Positions 24,870 to 25,765 of a DNA stretch of 25,765 nt are shown here, in pieces. The notes under the pieces were generated by a model. That model was not told the origin of the DNA. It saw only the letters and a list, made by a program, of their open reading frames with translations, and did no database searches. The stretch's first letter is position 1. Each line of letters opens with the position of its first letter. The position numbers were made by a program, and so were the translations under genes. Source of the DNA: a virus; IMG/VR virus record IMGVR_UViG_3300042569_001035, positions 1-25,765 of that record, one strand, 5' to 3'.

Positions 24870-25415
24870 TTAAAAAGTTATTTCTTTAAGATTGAATCCG
24901 AGGTTGTTAGTTTCTGACATTATTAACAAGAATGTTTTTACCCAGTTAGTCAGTTTTGTTTGTTCCTCAACTGTGATTGTATCACTATAAAGATGCACAG
25001 GGTTGATCAAAACAATCCTGGGCCAAACAGATTTAAATGACAACTGGGCACTGGCCTCATTCAATGAAACTTTGGCTGTACGGTATGCATCCATGCCAGG
25101 ATCATCAAACAGATTTCTTGGCAAGACTGGAGTATAGGTAATTGCACTGCTAATATTTATTATGGTTTTTTGTTGGTTTTTCCAACGTTTCCATAGTTCA
25201 TATAGTACGGTTGTTTGAACAAAATCTGGTTTTGCAACATTGATAAACATGTCACACTCAGTAGTTTGATCAAGCATTTTTTGCATGTGATCCCAATTTC
25301 TTAGATCGTAGCCGTTGGAGCGACTGAACCCGCTGACTTGATGTCCTGATTCTTCATACGTTTTTTTAAACTCGGCGCCAAGGCCTCGAGTATGACCAGT
25401 GATAGCAATTTTCAT
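24870..25415 (-). CDS. Short-chain dehydrogenase/reductase (SDR), short form
   Basis: The 181-aa protein carries the Rossmann signature TGHTRGLG at 6-13, FINVAKPDFV in place of the usual NNAG, INISSAIT at 86-93 with the catalytic Ser, and YRTAK at 111-115 (Tyr111, Lys115). It is shorter than typical SDRs (about 250 aa), lacking much of the C-terminal substrate region, but the catalytic residues are intact. It may reduce or oxidise a sugar or another small molecule. It overlaps the second SDR by ATGA and ends one base before the radical SAM ATG (24868). Confidence 0.82.
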   Translation of the reverse strand: MKIAITGHTRGLGAEFKKTYEESGHQVSGFSRSNGYDLRNWDHMQKMLDQTTECDMFINVAKPDFVQTTVLYELWKRWKNQQKTIINISSAITYTPVLPRNLFDDPGMDAYRTAKVSLNEASAQLSFKSVWPRIVLINPVHLYSDTITVEEQTKLTNWVKTFLLIMSETNNLGFNLKEITF

Positions 25416-25765
25416 AATTTTGGACCCAATGATATATCTGAGATAGTTAAATTATTGGTCTGTGCTATTTCTAACATAGATACCAACGCTCCGGCCCAGA
25501 CATTTACATCTGCGGCAGGTGGCACTGTTTTGTCAGCACTGGTTGCAATGTTGCCCGGTCGAACTAGAGTAATTTTTATACCTGAGCGACTATTTCGTAT
25601 TTGACTTACCGCTTGTTCTAGTGTGGTTTTTTGTATTCTGTAAGCCATCATATCCAGTCCAGGCAATACACTCACCGGATCTTGTGTCATCATGGTGCTG
25701 ATGACCATGATGTGTTTACCACTACCTTTCCAACGCTGAACCATCTCAAACAACAATTCGGTCTG
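25412..25765 (-). CDS. C-terminal part of a second SDR (cut by window edge)
   Basis: An open frame continues without a stop through the right edge, so the start lies outside the window. About 117 residues are visible: HIMVISTMMTQDP (Ser strand), MAYRIQKTTLEQAV with the YxxxK pair, and ITLVRPGNIAT, the PG motif after the sixth strand. It is thus the C-terminal part of an SDR and a likely paralogue of the next gene. The ATGA overlap with that gene suggests the two are co-translated and perhaps form a heterodimer. Confidence 0.78.
   Translation of the reverse strand, partial: QTELLFEMVQRWKGSGKHIMVISTMMTQDPVSVLPGLDMMAYRIQKTTLEQAVSQIRNSRSGIKITLVRPGNIATSADKTVPPAADVNVWAGALVSMLEIAQTNNLTISDISLGPKL

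Overview
The window reads as part of the genome of a T4-like tailed phage (myovirus type), probably from a marine or freshwater bacterial host. The anchors are a UvsX-type RecA recombinase (22650-23705), a UvsW-type helicase (4001-5470) and a probable UvsY mediator (19545-19997). They sit among tightly packed genes that mostly overlap by ATGA or TAATG. There is no rRNA, tRNA, integrase, IS element or CRISPR array that I can see. No host can be named from the sequence alone.

Layout. (1) 1-6321, minus strand: conserved small phage proteins, two SGNH-like proteins, a methyltransferase, UvsW and a 284-aa protein of unknown function. (2) 6322-8442, minus strand: an early-type module. Three near-copies of a strong sigma-70 promoter drive two small proteins and an AAA ATPase, which is followed by three very small genes (two of them below usual ORF cut-offs) and by tandem hairpins that include a good intrinsic terminator. 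(3) 8439-18417: a sugar island with several strand switches. It holds GT-A glycosyltransferases (GT8-like, GT17-like and others), three related GT-B/capsule-type proteins, three methyltransferases including one FkbM type, a nucleotidyltransferase-cupin fusion, and GDP-mannose 4,6-dehydratase. (4) 18437-25765, minus strand: metK, uvsY, two radical SAM genes, a small acidic protein, uvsX, a third radical SAM gene and two short-chain dehydrogenases (the last one cut by the window edge).

How it may work together. GDP-mannose dehydratase, the SDRs and the nucleotidyltransferase-cupin fusion would make or modify activated sugars. The glycosyltransferases would join them and the methyltransferases would decorate them. 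Seven SAM-dependent enzymes (four methyltransferases, three radical SAM proteins) share the window with a viral SAM synthetase, so the phage seems to secure its own SAM supply. The target could be virion proteins, host surface glycan or DNA; the sequence does not say. In T4, uvsW and uvsY lie close together, whereas here about 14 kb, mostly sugar genes, separates them, so this looks like a variable island inside the recombination-gene neighbourhood.

The most interesting points are the three radical SAM proteins with a shared N-terminal cysteine pattern interleaved with uvsX/uvsY/metK, the three repeated early promoters, and two late-promoter-like elements placed so close to start codons that leaderless mRNAs are predicted.
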